Source of the DNA: 58-81 sp012729145
Lineage (GTDB): Bacteria > Synergistota > Synergistia > Synergistales > Thermovirgaceae
DNA: 64,000 bases
Reading direction: 5' to 3'
Assembly (NCBI GenBank): GCA_040770625.1
Contig: JAXGIW010000004.1
Coordinates: forward strand, 144,786-208,785
Shown here: positions 17,554-26,055 of the stretch, one piece after another
How positions within the stretch are numbered: the stretch's first letter is position 1
How the letters are laid out: every line of letters starts with the position of its first letter
Position numbers and translations under genes: made by a program
Notes under the pieces: generated by a model
Told to the model about the DNA's origin: nothing
Database searches by the model: none
Seen by the model: only the letters and a program-made list of their open reading frames with translations

Positions 17554-18954
17554 ATGGCTTTAAGTCTTTTCAACGATCTTACCCGCAGAAAAGAGACCTT
17601 TGTCCCCATTGAGCCTGGAAAGGTAAGGTTCTACTCCTGTGGACCCACGGTATACGATTTCTTCCATATCGGCAACGCCCGACCCTTCATTGTCTTTGAT
17701 GCCCTCCGGCGTTTTCTCGAGGCCAAGGGCTACGAGGTCACCTACGTCCAGAACTTCACCGATATCGACGACAAGATGATAAACAGGGCGGCCGAGCTCG
17801 GCATCTCCGTTCCGGAACTTGCCGACCGGTTCATCGCAGCATACTTCGAGGATGCCGATGCTTTGGGAGTAAGGCGTCCGACCCATTCCCCGAGGGCAAC
17901 AATGTTTATCCCGGAGATCATCGACCTCGTTTCCCGGCTTGTCGAGAATGGCCACGCCTACGTCGTGGACGGAGATGTCTATTTCGATGTTAAATCCTTC
18001 CCGGATTACGGGAAGCTGGCGAAGCAGTCCCTTGACGACCTTCTCTCCGGGGCCCGTATCGAGGTGGATCCCAGGAAGCGCCACCCCCTTGACTTCGTCC
18101 TCTGGAAGAATAGGAAGGAGGGTGAACCATCCTGGAAGAGCCCCTGGGGAGAGGGGAGACCCGGTTGGCATATCGAATGCAGCGCCATGTCCATGAACCT
18201 CCTTGGCGAGACCATAGACATCCACGCCGGCGGCAGCGACCTGGTCTTCCCCCATCACGAGAACGAGGTGGCCCAGGCCGAGGCGGCAACGGGGAAACCC
18301 TTCGTGAATTACTGGATTCATAACGGATACATACTCATGGACCAGGAAAAAATGTCCAAGTCCCTCGGTAATTTCCTCACGGCAAGAAAGGCCCGGGAGA
18401 GGTTCTCACCCTTTGCGATCAGGCTCTTCATGCTCGGCGCCCACTACAGATCCCCGATCAGCTTCTCCGACGAGAGCCTCAGGCAGGCTGAAAGTGCCAC
18501 CGCCAGGATCAGGAACTCCTACACAGAACTGGTGAACGCCCCCATCGATCCCGCGACGGATACTTCCGGGCCAGCAGACTTCCCCGATGATGCCCTTGAA
18601 AGGTTCGACGCCGCCCTGGAGGACGATTTCAACACCGCCGGAGCAATTGGAGTGCTTTTCGAAGTCATCCGGATCGTCAACCAGGCGACGGCAGGAGGCA
18701 AAAGCGTAGCGGCCAATTACAGGGAGAGGGCTCTCTCGTTCCTCAGTTATGTGAACGGAATACTTGGCCTCTTCGATATGTCCGGGAATGGTGAAGAGGC
18801 CCTTGCGGAAGAGGTGGAGAAACTTATCGCGGAAAGGGAGAAGGCCAGGAGTATAAGAGACTTCAAAAGGGCCGATTCCATCAGGGATGAACTGGCTTCC
18901 AGGAACATAATACTGGAAGATACACCCCACGGCACGAGATGGAAGAGGTCCTGA
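17554..18954 (+). CDS. cysS: Cysteinyl-tRNA synthetase
   Basis: Class I synthetase charging tRNA-Cys. 466 residues, full length. Visible: zinc-ligand YSCGPTVYD (Cys about residue 28), HIGH-type signature HIGNARPF (about 36-43), further zinc ligands HIECSAMS and GGSDLVFPHHENE, and KMSKSLGNF (about 268-276). Start ATG follows GGAGG. It is one of only two plus-strand genes and opens a short unit with gpt. Confidence 0.97.
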   Translation: MALSLFNDLTRRKETFVPIEPGKVRFYSCGPTVYDFFHIGNARPFIVFDALRRFLEAKGYEVTYVQNFTDIDDKMINRAAELGISVPELADRFIAAYFEDADALGVRRPTHSPRATMFIPEIIDLVSRLVENGHAYVVDGDVYFDVKSFPDYGKLAKQSLDDLLSGARIEVDPRKRHPLDFVLWKNRKEGEPSWKSPWGEGRPGWHIECSAMSMNLLGETIDIHAGGSDLVFPHHENEVAQAEAATGKPFVNYWIHNGYILMDQEKMSKSLGNFLTARKARERFSPFAIRLFMLGAHYRSPISFSDESLRQAESATARIRNSYTELVNAPIDPATDTSGPADFPDDALERFDAALEDDFNTAGAIGVLFEVIRIVNQATAGGKSVAANYRERALSFLSYVNGILGLFDMSGNGEEALAEEVEKLIAEREKARSIRDFKRADSIRDELASRNIILEDTPHGTRWKRS

Positions 18955-18994
18955 AGAGACCCGGGATGACCTTTTGAGATCTGGGAGGAAGAGC

Positions 18995-19504
18995 ATGCAA
19001 GGGACTGACAACCGCTACAAGAAGACCTACCCTGTATCCTGGAGCCAGTTCCACAACGACTGCAGGGCCCTGGCCTGGAGACTGCTGGAGATCCGGGCCG
19101 ACTGGGAGAGGATCATCGCCATCGCCAGGGGCGGACTTGTTCCTGCAGCCATTATAGCCAGGGAGCTGGACATCCACTTCATCGACACAGTCTGCGTCTC
19201 CAGCTACACCGTCAGGTCCCAGGGGAAATCAAAGGTGCTCAAGAATGTCCTTGACGACAGCGAAAGATCCCTGATAATAGATGACCTTGTAGACACGGGC
19301 AAGACTGCCAGGATCGTCAGGAATATGCTCCCTGAAAGTCATTTCGCCACCGTCTACGCCAAGCCCGACGGCAGACCCCTGACTGACACCTACATTACGG
19401 AGGTCAGCCAGGAGACGTGGATCCTCTTCCCCTGGGATTCGGAACCCCAGTACCAGTACATAGACCCCATTGCAGACCTCTCAAGGGTCCGGCAAAAGGG
19501 ATGA
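18995..19504 (+). CDS. gpt: Xanthine-guanine phosphoribosyltransferase
   Basis: Purine salvage enzyme converting xanthine or guanine with PRPP to the nucleotide. 169 residues. It is close to E. coli Gpt in pattern: IAIARGGLVPAAIIARELDI, DTVCVSSYTV, PRPP loop SLIIDDLVDTGKTA (about 98-111), FATVYAKPDGRPL and ETWILFPWD. ATG 18995 is 6 bases after GGGAGG; an in-frame TTG seven codons earlier is not needed. It lies next to the nucleoside transporter (convergent), which fits purine scavenging. Confidence 0.92.
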   Translation: MQGTDNRYKKTYPVSWSQFHNDCRALAWRLLEIRADWERIIAIARGGLVPAAIIARELDIHFIDTVCVSSYTVRSQGKSKVLKNVLDDSERSLIIDDLVDTGKTARIVRNMLPESHFATVYAKPDGRPLTDTYITEVSQETWILFPWDSEPQYQYIDPIADLSRVRQKG

Positions 19505-19522
19505 GAGACCCCCATGATGGCC

Positions 19523-20452
19523 TCAGGTCCTCTCCTCCCGGGAGTAGGGGACCCCGAGAGCTCCCGGGGCGTCTATAAGTATCCCCTTCCCTTTCTTCAC
19601 AGATATGACGAGCAGGACCAGTATGGTGAAAAGATAGGGCATCATCATCATTATCGGTGCCGGAAAGCTTGTCCCCGCAGCCTGGATCCGAAGCTGCATT
19701 GCCCCTACCCCTCCGAAGAGATAGGCCCCAAGGACGGCCCGTGCAGGGTGCCAGACAGCGAAGATCACCAGGGCCACTGCGATCCAGCCCCGGCCGGCGC
19801 TCATTCCCTCGCCCCACATCTTGGTATAGGCCAGCGAAAGGTAGGCCCCCCCGACGGCGGCCATCCCTCCCCCTATCATGGTGTAAAGGTACCTCAGCCT
19901 GGCTGCGCTCAGTCCCATGGCATCCACAACTACCGGAGACTCACCCACAGCCCTCAGGTTCAACCCCTGCCGGGTCCGGAAGATGAACCAAAGGAGAAAA
20001 AGAACAAGTCCGTAGGAGATGTAGACCAGGGGGTCGTGGTCGAAGAGTACCGGACCGGCCACGGGAATTTCCGAGAGGAGAGGCACCGGGACCTTTCCGA
20101 AGCCTTTCACGGTCAGTCCTATCATCTTCCTGCCCAGAAGCGAGCTGGCACCGGTTCCGAACATGGTTACGGCCAGACCGCTCACTACCTGGTTGGCTCC
20201 CACCGAAACAGAGAGAAAGGCATGTACAGCGGAGATCGCAACTCCCACGAAAAAGGCCGTCAGGACTCCCAGCCAGGGATCCCCCGTAGAATAGGTAACG
20301 GAAAACCCCGAGAAGGCCCCCATCAGCATAAGCCCCTCAAGCCCCAGGTTCTGTACCCCTGATCTCTCGGTAAGTATCTCTCCAAGGGTGGCGTAGAGGA
20401 TAGGCGTACCGCTCCTGACGGCGGCAGCCATTACAGGGATAAGGACATCCAT
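19523..20452 (-). CDS. Nucleoside ABC transporter permease (second subunit)
   Basis: Inner-membrane permease of the branched-type family (BPD_transp_2), 309 residues with about 8-9 hydrophobic segments, for example EILTERSGVQNLGLEGLML near the N-terminus, which is the YufQ/NupQ-type signature. It pairs with the permease immediately upstream (1 bp apart). Together with the ATPase and BMP-type binding protein it should import nucleosides. Converges on gpt with only 18 bp between stop codons. Confidence 0.92.
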   Translation of the reverse strand: MDVLIPVMAAAVRSGTPILYATLGEILTERSGVQNLGLEGLMLMGAFSGFSVTYSTGDPWLGVLTAFFVGVAISAVHAFLSVSVGANQVVSGLAVTMFGTGASSLLGRKMIGLTVKGFGKVPVPLLSEIPVAGPVLFDHDPLVYISYGLVLFLLWFIFRTRQGLNLRAVGESPVVVDAMGLSAARLRYLYTMIGGGMAAVGGAYLSLAYTKMWGEGMSAGRGWIAVALVIFAVWHPARAVLGAYLFGGVGAMQLRIQAAGTSFPAPIMMMMPYLFTILVLLVISVKKGKGILIDAPGALGVPYSREERT

Positions 20453-20453
20453 C

Positions 20454-21527
20454 CTACTCGCGCTCCCTTCTCAACAGCAACACCTTGTAGTTCCTGAAGA
20501 ATTCGAAACCGAGTACGGAGAAAAGGATACAACCCTGAATGACCTGCACGCTCGCAAGAGGAAGCCTCATTATGACCTGGATAGTGTCTCCGCCAACAAG
20601 AAGAACCCCCATGAAGAAGGAGACCATCATGATGCCCCATGGATTCAGCCGGGCCAGCCAGGCGACTATTATCGCGGTATACCCGTAACCGGGAGAAAAA
20701 CCCGGCTGAAGTCGCCCCTGAAGGCCGGCGATCTCCGTCATCCCGGCCAGCCCCGCTATGGCACCCGAAATGAACATCAGCAGCGCCACGTTCCTTCCGT
20801 AGTTGATACCTGCATACTCCGCTGCCCTGGGGTTGTCCCCGATGGCCCGTATCTCGAAACCCCACCTGGTCCACCTGATCACCAGTCTGAACAGAAGTAC
20901 CAGCAGAACTGCCGCCAGGACCCCCAGGTGCACCCTGGTCCCGAAAAAGAGGGGTAACCTGGCAGAAGGGGGGAAGGGTGGGGTCATGGGGAAGCCGAGA
21001 CTGGAGGGGTCACGCCAGGGCCCGTAAATGAAGTGATCAGCAAGATGAATGCCTACGTAGTTAAGCATCAGGGTAGTTATGACCTCGTTGACGTTCCAGC
21101 GGGATTTCAGGAATCCGGCGATATACCCCCAGGCCCCCCCCGCAATTATCGCGGCCGCAGTCATGGCAAGAAGCATGACTACCTGGTTCCCGGAAGGGAG
21201 GAAGCGAACCGCTGCAGCAGATGCAAGGGCTCCAAGGTAGATCTGCCCCTCGGCGCCTATGTTCCATACCTTCATCCTGAAAGCCAGAGCCACTGCCACC
21301 CCCGAAATGACAAGAGGGATGGCCTTGACTATAACTTCGCTCAAACCGTAGCCGCTTCCCAGGGCACCCCTGAACATGGCCTTGTACGCAGCAAGGGGCG
21401 AGACCCCGAAGAGAAGCAGTGCCCCTCCTGCGAACAGCAGCGCCGCGATGATCGATATGACGGGAAGGATCCCCTCAAAGAACACCCCCGTCTTGTACCT
21501 TCTTCTCAGTACTATCCTGTACCTCAT
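20454..21527 (-). CDS. Nucleoside ABC transporter permease (first subunit)
   Basis: 357 residues with about 9-10 membrane spans. Family features of YufP/NupP-type permeases are visible: VKAIPLVISGVAVALAFRMK, WNIGAEGQIYLGALASA and FEIRAIGDNPRAAEYAGI. Start ATG overlaps the ATPase stop (ATGA), so it is co-translated. The substrate (nucleosides) is inferred from the family and the BMP-type binding protein. Confidence 0.93.
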   Translation of the reverse strand: MRYRIVLRRRYKTGVFFEGILPVISIIAALLFAGGALLLFGVSPLAAYKAMFRGALGSGYGLSEVIVKAIPLVISGVAVALAFRMKVWNIGAEGQIYLGALASAAAVRFLPSGNQVVMLLAMTAAAIIAGGAWGYIAGFLKSRWNVNEVITTLMLNYVGIHLADHFIYGPWRDPSSLGFPMTPPFPPSARLPLFFGTRVHLGVLAAVLLVLLFRLVIRWTRWGFEIRAIGDNPRAAEYAGINYGRNVALLMFISGAIAGLAGMTEIAGLQGRLQPGFSPGYGYTAIIVAWLARLNPWGIMMVSFFMGVLLVGGDTIQVIMRLPLASVQVIQGCILFSVLGFEFFRNYKVLLLRRERE

Positions 21528-23116
21528 GGAGAGGGGGTGACCTCCTTTTCCTGCCCGAGACTGCCGTCACCTGAAGGAGGGGAGAACTCCTCCAGGCAAG
21601 TACCGGCCATCATGAGCCCCATCTGCTCCTCGGTCACGCTGTCGGGATCCTCCACAATGCCCATCAGCCTTCCGTTGTGGATCACCGCGATCCTGTCGCT
21701 CAGGGAGAGTATCTCCTCCAGGTCATCGGAGACAAGCAGCACCCCCGCCCCCCTGTCCCTCTGTTCCAGGAGCGTCTCCCTTACGAACAGTGTCGCGCTT
21801 ACATCCAGCCCCCAGGTCGGCTGAACTGCTATGACCACCCTCGGGTCGTCGGAGAGCTCCCTGGCCAGCATCAGTTTCTGCAGATTGCCACCGGACAGCA
21901 TGCGTGCGGGAAATCCCAATCCTGGATTTACAACGCTGTACCTTTCCACCAGCTGACCTGTCCTGCCGGCGATATTCTCCCAGTGAATGAAAAGACGGAA
22001 CCTCGTGAACTCTTTTCGCCAGTATTTCCTGAGGGCTATGTTCTCCCGGAGGTTCATCCCCGTGACAAGACCGGTCCCGATCCTGTCTGCAGGAATGTAG
22101 CTTACGCCTCTCTTCTGGAACTCCCTGGTCCGTCTTCCCGCCAATTCGCACCCGTCCACCTTGATACTGCCCTTTTCGGTCTTTCGGATGCCTGCCAGTG
22201 CGTCACAGAGCTCTCCCTGTCCGTTGCCCGAAACCCCGGCAAGTCCCAGTATCTCCCTCTGCCTGACATCGAGTGAGAAATGGTCTACCCTTACCCTCCC
22301 GCGGTCTCCCCTGACGACCAGTTCCCTTGCCTCAAGCACCACCCTGCCGGGATTCTGAAGGGTTTTGCCGATCTGGAAGACCACCTTCCTCCCCACCATC
22401 ATCTCGGCAAGTGATTCCTTGGTCACATCCTTTACATTAACAGAGGCCACCTTCCTACCCTTCCGAAGAACGGTGATCCGGTCTGATATATCCATGACCT
22501 CGTCAAGCTTGTGGGATATGAATATGACTCCATGTCCCTCGGCCTTGATCTGACGGATGGTCCTGAAAAGGGCCCTTGTCTCCTGGGGGGTGAGAACCGA
22601 GGTCGGCTCGTCAAGGATCAGTATGTCGGCACTGCGGTAAAGGGTCTTGATGATCGCTACCCTCTGCTGCTCTCCTATGGAGAGCTGCCATATTGGCGCC
22701 ATGGGGTCGACGTTGATGCCGTACCTCTTCTGGATATCCCCAACTTTTTCGATAACCCTCCCCTTATCCAGGAAGAAGGGCTGATCATCGAGACCAAGGG
22801 AAACGTTCTCCCATACTGACAGGGTGGGAACAAGCATGAAGTGCTGGTGTACCATGCCTATACCCGCCCTGATGGCGTCACGAGGGCTCCTAAGGATCCT
22901 CGGCTCACCGTTGATGACAATGGCTCCCGAATCGGCTGTATAGAGACCGCTCAGGATGTTCATCAAGGTACTCTTGCCTGCGCCGTTCTCGCCCAGAAGG
23001 GTATGGACCTCCCCTCTTTCGAGGTCCATGTCTACACCAGAGTTGGCCTTGACGCCGACAAAAGTCTTTTCTATCCCCCGCATCGATACAAGGGGCACCC
23101 GGCCTGCCGATACCAC
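21524..23116 (-). CDS. Nucleoside ABC transporter ATP-binding protein (duplicated)
   Basis: Two ABC ATPase domains in one ~530-residue chain, as in sugar- and nucleoside-uptake systems. Domain 1 has Walker A GENGAGKST (about 42-50), signature LSIGEQQRV and Walker B LILDEPTSVL. Domain 2 has a degenerate P-loop (GVSGNGQGEL) and signature LSGGNLQKLMLAREL, with a degenerate Walker B VVIAVQPTWGLD. The GTG at 23116 lies 8 bases after GGAGG and is preferred over a TTG at 23131 that lacks a ribosome site. Confidence 0.94.
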   Translation of the reverse strand: MVSAGRVPLVSMRGIEKTFVGVKANSGVDMDLERGEVHTLLGENGAGKSTLMNILSGLYTADSGAIVINGEPRILRSPRDAIRAGIGMVHQHFMLVPTLSVWENVSLGLDDQPFFLDKGRVIEKVGDIQKRYGINVDPMAPIWQLSIGEQQRVAIIKTLYRSADILILDEPTSVLTPQETRALFRTIRQIKAEGHGVIFISHKLDEVMDISDRITVLRKGRKVASVNVKDVTKESLAEMMVGRKVVFQIGKTLQNPGRVVLEARELVVRGDRGRVRVDHFSLDVRQREILGLAGVSGNGQGELCDALAGIRKTEKGSIKVDGCELAGRRTREFQKRGVSYIPADRIGTGLVTGMNLRENIALRKYWRKEFTRFRLFIHWENIAGRTGQLVERYSVVNPGLGFPARMLSGGNLQKLMLARELSDDPRVVIAVQPTWGLDVSATLFVRETLLEQRDRGAGVLLVSDDLEEILSLSDRIAVIHNGRLMGIVEDPDSVTEEQMGLMMAGTCLEEFSPPSGDGSLGQEKEVTPSP

Positions 23117-23170
23117 TTCCAGTACCTCCAAGGGTTTTCTTCTACAAGAAAGATTCTAAACCATGAAGAG

Positions 23171-23198
23171 AAAAAAAAAGGGCGCGTGACTCGCGCCC
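23171..23198 (-). terminator. Intrinsic terminator/attenuator after the BMP-type binding-protein gene
   Basis: On the minus strand GGGCGCG, a 5-base loop (AGTCA) and CGCGCCC are followed by nine T residues. It separates the binding-protein gene from the ATPase and permease genes. Such a site would let the binding protein be made in excess, with partial read-through for the membrane subunits. Confidence 0.88.
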
Positions 23199-23213
23199 CC
23201 TGAAAAAAGATCT

Positions 23214-24296
23214 CTATTTCGGGATGTCTCCCTCCACACCCTCAACGAACCAGTTCATTCCAAGCATCTCTCCGTCGGTCATCTTTGCGCCACTCTTGAC
23301 GACCACTTCGCCCTTCTGGTTCTTGACAGGGCCATGGAATACATCCCAGCTGCCGTCAATGATCTTCGCCTTCTCGGCCTCGACGAGCGCCACGATATCG
23401 GTCGGAACAGCATCAGAGATAGGGGCCAGACCTACAAACTCTTCCTTCAGACCCCACCAGATGTCGCTGGACTTCCAGGTTCCTTCTGTCACCTGGCCCA
23501 CAACATGTTTGTAGACCATTCCCCAGTTCCAGATCGGTGCTGTGAGGTGCATGGTCGGGGCGTAGTGGCTCATGTCGTTGTTGTAGCCTACTACGTAGAC
23601 ACCCGCTTCTTCCGCGGTCTGTGGTGCTGCCCCGGAATCGGCGTGCATGGCGATAACGTCAGCTCCGGCGTCGATGAGAGCAAGGGTGGCCTCTTTCTCC
23701 CTTGCGGGATCGAACCAGGAGAAAAGCCAGACAACCTTGATCTTCACATCGGGGTTGGACTTGCGCGCACCCAGCGTAAAGGCGTTGATCCCCCTTATGA
23801 CCTCGGGGATAGGATTGGCGGCAACAAAGCCGATCACGTTCTTCTTTGACATCTTCCCTGCAACGAGACCTGAGAGGTATCTTGCCTGGTACATCCTCCC
23901 AAAGTAGTTACCCACATTGTCCGCAGTCTTGTACCCCGAGCAGTGCATGAAGATCACTTCGGGATTCTTTGCAGCCACTTCCTGTACGAAATCCATGTAT
24001 CCAAAGGAGGTGGCAAAAACGAGCCTGGCGCCGTTCCTGATAAAAGTCTCCATAACCCTGACGGAATCGGGACCCTCGGGGACGGATTCGACGAAGAAGC
24101 TCTCTACTCCCGGAAAGGCCTTCTCCATATCCACCCTGCCCAACTCGTGCATGTAGGTCCATCCGCCGTCACCGACGGGTCCGACATAAACAAAACCGAT
24201 CTTCAGGTCTTTCTCCGCCACAGGCTGGAAAGCAAAGGCTACCGAGACTCCGATCACCATCATCAGACAGACCAGCCCAAGAGCAAACTTCTTCAT
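23214..24296 (-). CDS. BMP-family nucleoside-binding protein of the ABC transporter
   Basis: Periplasmic substrate-binding protein (Med/PnrA-like, BMP family). ATG 24296 gives MKKFALGLVCLMMVIGVSVA with a signal peptide ending around AFA/FQ. There is no well-placed lipobox cysteine, so it is probably soluble rather than a lipoprotein. Mature-domain features are KIGFVYVGPVGDGGWTYMHE, IFMHCSGYKTADNVGNYFGR, VIGFVAANPIPEVIRGINAF and DVIAMHADSGAA. About 360 residues, full length. First gene of the transporter operon. Confidence 0.93.
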   Translation of the reverse strand: MKKFALGLVCLMMVIGVSVAFAFQPVAEKDLKIGFVYVGPVGDGGWTYMHELGRVDMEKAFPGVESFFVESVPEGPDSVRVMETFIRNGARLVFATSFGYMDFVQEVAAKNPEVIFMHCSGYKTADNVGNYFGRMYQARYLSGLVAGKMSKKNVIGFVAANPIPEVIRGINAFTLGARKSNPDVKIKVVWLFSWFDPAREKEATLALIDAGADVIAMHADSGAAPQTAEEAGVYVVGYNNDMSHYAPTMHLTAPIWNWGMVYKHVVGQVTEGTWKSSDIWWGLKEEFVGLAPISDAVPTDIVALVEAEKAKIIDGSWDVFHGPVKNQKGEVVVKSGAKMTDGEMLGMNWFVEGVEGDIPK

Positions 24297-24346
24297 TAGC
24301 ACCAGACCCCCCTGCAATTTGAGTTTCCATTGCCATGTCACTTTAC

Positions 24347-24375
24347 ATTTTGACGAAAAGGACAATAAATTTCAA
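24347..24375 (-). promoter_or_regulatory. Promoter for the BMP transporter operon
   Basis: TTGAAA (24370-24375), 17-bp spacer, CAAAAT (24347-24352) on the minus strand, about 50 bases ahead of the binding-protein ATG. The -35 abuts a small CCCC-GAAA-GGGG hairpin (about 24376-24390). No purine riboswitch fold is seen in the short leader. Confidence 0.6.
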
Positions 24376-24406
24376 CCCCCTTTTCGGGGAAGTTTGAAAT
24401 AAGGAT

Positions 24407-25228
24407 TCATACCCAGCTGTACAGGACCCTTCCACCGTCAAAAGTGTACCCCGAACTGAAGGAGAAGGCTCCCAGGATTTCAACGGGCGCAAGAGCGAAA
24501 TGCTCCTCGATCTCCGAAGGGAAGAAGGTCAGTTTGCCACGGCCCCGCCATGCGATCTCCCCGTATCGGTAATTCTCGGCCCCAAGCGAAACAAGCTCCA
24601 GGATCGAGGGGGGAGCACCCTTCTCGATGGAGGGGAAGTGCCTTATATGGAAAAGGGGAAGGCCCATTGGTCGGGGAAGTTCCCCCGGTGAAGCACTATC
24701 AACTATCTCCATCTCTCCCTCGATCAGCCTCTCTCCGTGAGCCGATGCTATCCCCTTGAGCCGTGTCCCAGGTCCAGGTCGTGCCATTCCGGGGTTCAGG
24801 GGGTGATAATCGGTCATGAAGACCTGCCCCAGCTTCTTCGGGAATCCCATGAACCAGCCCCTGGCCATGCTGAAATCGTTGTCGACCCATATATGAAGGC
24901 ATATCTGTCCCTGCCTCCCCTCGAAGCTGCAGCCTGTCCATATGGCCGCCTCAAGGTACTGGGTCCTCTCCGGGTTAAGCCAGGGCATGTCGCTGTCTTC
25001 TTCCCACAAGGACCACCACCGGCTGAAAGCAACGTAGGCAAGGTCAGGTTCTTCTCCCGGTTCAAGGGGGTATGGGAGGTAGGACGCGATCACTTCGGGG
25101 TCGGTCCTGTAGAGGATATTCAGGTACTCCGTTCCGTAGTGCCACGGATAAGGGCCAACTATCGAGGAACGGCCCAAAGGGGTGAGCGGGTAGGAAAACC
25201 CCTTCAGCTTGAATTCTTTCTTTTTCAT
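24407..25228 (-). CDS. Acetoacetate decarboxylase-family protein
   Basis: 273 residues from an ATG 7 bases after GGAGG. The ADC fold is suggested by PYPLEPGEEPDLAYVAFSRW, ICLHIWVDNDFSMARGWFMG and GFPKKLGQVFMTDYHPL. The GFPKK lysine aligns with the Schiff-base lysine of acetoacetate decarboxylase. Members with this lysine can be true decarboxylases or related acetoacetate/enol-acid enzymes, so the substrate is open. No fermentation genes for acetone production are next to it; upstream is selC. The earlier in-frame codons run into the tRNA gene and are not coding. Confidence 0.8.
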   Translation of the reverse strand: MKKKEFKLKGFSYPLTPLGRSSIVGPYPWHYGTEYLNILYRTDPEVIASYLPYPLEPGEEPDLAYVAFSRWWSLWEEDSDMPWLNPERTQYLEAAIWTGCSFEGRQGQICLHIWVDNDFSMARGWFMGFPKKLGQVFMTDYHPLNPGMARPGPGTRLKGIASAHGERLIEGEMEIVDSASPGELPRPMGLPLFHIRHFPSIEKGAPPSILELVSLGAENYRYGEIAWRGRGKLTFFPSEIEEHFALAPVEILGAFSFSSGYTFDGGRVLYSWV

Positions 25229-25280
25229 CTTTTCTCCTCCCTTGTTCATCTTCCCTGTACACGGGGGAAAAACAAAAAAA

Positions 25281-25377
25281 TGGCGGAGACGTGTGGGGAT
25301 CGAACCCACCGGGGCCGGCCGTACCGACCCCCACCGGGTTTGAAGCCCGGGGCACTCACCAGAGCACACTCGTCTCC
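25281..25377 (-). tRNA. selC: tRNA-Sec (anticodon UCA), selenocysteine tRNA
   Basis: A 97-nt tRNA including encoded CCA. The anticodon loop is CTTCAAA with anticodon TCA, closed by CCGGG/CCCGG. The D arm has a long 6-bp stem (GTGCTC/GAGTGC), followed by GGT and a large GC-rich variable arm. The T arm is GTGGG-TTCGATC-CCCAC and the discriminator is G. The acceptor pairs GGAGACG with CGTCTCC (7 bp); the eighth pair expected of bacterial tRNA-Sec is A opposite A. A T7-G-T5 tract follows on the minus strand and may terminate transcription. It implies that SelA, SelB and selenoproteins are encoded elsewhere. Confidence 0.96.
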
Positions 25378-25389
25378 GACAGCCACAAT

Positions 25390-25418
25390 ATTTTAGATCC
25401 TGGCTGGCCCCATGTCCA
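25390..25418 (-). promoter_or_regulatory. Promoter for selC
   Basis: TGGACA (25413-25418), 17-bp spacer, TAAAAT (25390-25395) on the minus strand. The predicted start lies about 6 bases before the mature tRNA 5' end. Both boxes match the sigma-70 consensus at 5 of 6 positions. Confidence 0.75.
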
Positions 25419-25482
25419 TAAAGAAAGGGACCTGAAGTCTCTCCAGAAGATGGGGCCTGGGACACATCTGGCGTCAGGGACT

Positions 25483-26040
25483 TCAGATCCCCTCTCCAGG
25501 TCCTCTTCCGGTTTGACTCTCCCCGTTCAGCTTCCGCCTCAGCTTCCGCCTGGCTCTCTGAAGTGCGTTGTCCACTCTTTTTCTCGGCCAGCCAAGTATC
25601 TTTGCCGATGAAGTAACGGATCCCGTATCCAGAAAGGCGTCCAGTACCGTGCTCTCCGCCACCGAAAGACCCTCCAGCAGATCCAGGTCGATGATCTTTG
25701 GGGCCGGGAGTTGATGATGCACCTCCAGCTCAGGCGGCAATAGCCTCTTGATGGATCTCTGGGTCTTTTCCCTCCGTAAAAAGGTCACCATCCCGTTCCT
25801 TATGCATGAAAAAACGAAGGAGGAGAACTTGCCCCGGGAAGGGTCGTATCCATGCACGCCCCTCAGTACCGAGATATATCCCTCCTGTAGCAGGTCGTCA
25901 AAATGAAGATCGCCTGGTCGGCTGAACCGGCAAGCCAGATGTCTTACCAGAGGAGTAAGGAGGACGAGGAGTTCCTCCAGAGACTGACTTTCGCCCTCAA
26001 GGCATTTTTCAAGAAGGTCCCCCGTCGGTTCCGTCCACAT
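25483..26040 (-). CDS. Sigma-70 family RNA polymerase sigma factor (small, SigH-like)
   Basis: 185 residues. Region 2 is visible at about 40-95 (FDDLLQEGYISVLRGVHGYD, RGKFSSFVFSCIRNGMVTFL), containing the -10-recognition helix. Region 4 is a C-terminal HTH (about 125-175, LSVAESTVLDAFL, RKRVDNALQRARRKLRRKL). Region 3 appears lost. There is no obvious anti-sigma gene next to it, and it ends the pnp-pdp run. The regulon cannot be read from the sequence. ATG start, with AGGACCGGAG close upstream. Confidence 0.88.
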   Translation of the reverse strand: MWTEPTGDLLEKCLEGESQSLEELLVLLTPLVRHLACRFSRPGDLHFDDLLQEGYISVLRGVHGYDPSRGKFSSFVFSCIRNGMVTFLRREKTQRSIKRLLPPELEVHHQLPAPKIIDLDLLEGLSVAESTVLDAFLDTGSVTSSAKILGWPRKRVDNALQRARRKLRRKLNGESQTGRGPGEGI

Positions 26041-26055
26041 ATCTCCGGTCCTGCC

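Noticed and set aside
19526..19553. Imperfect hairpin at the gpt/permease convergent junction as a bidirectional terminator
   Set aside because: It lies in the coding end of the permease and has no T-run on either side.
24297..24346. Purine riboswitch ahead of the nucleoside transporter
   Set aside because: The leader is only about 50 bases and lacks the conserved three-way-junction pattern.
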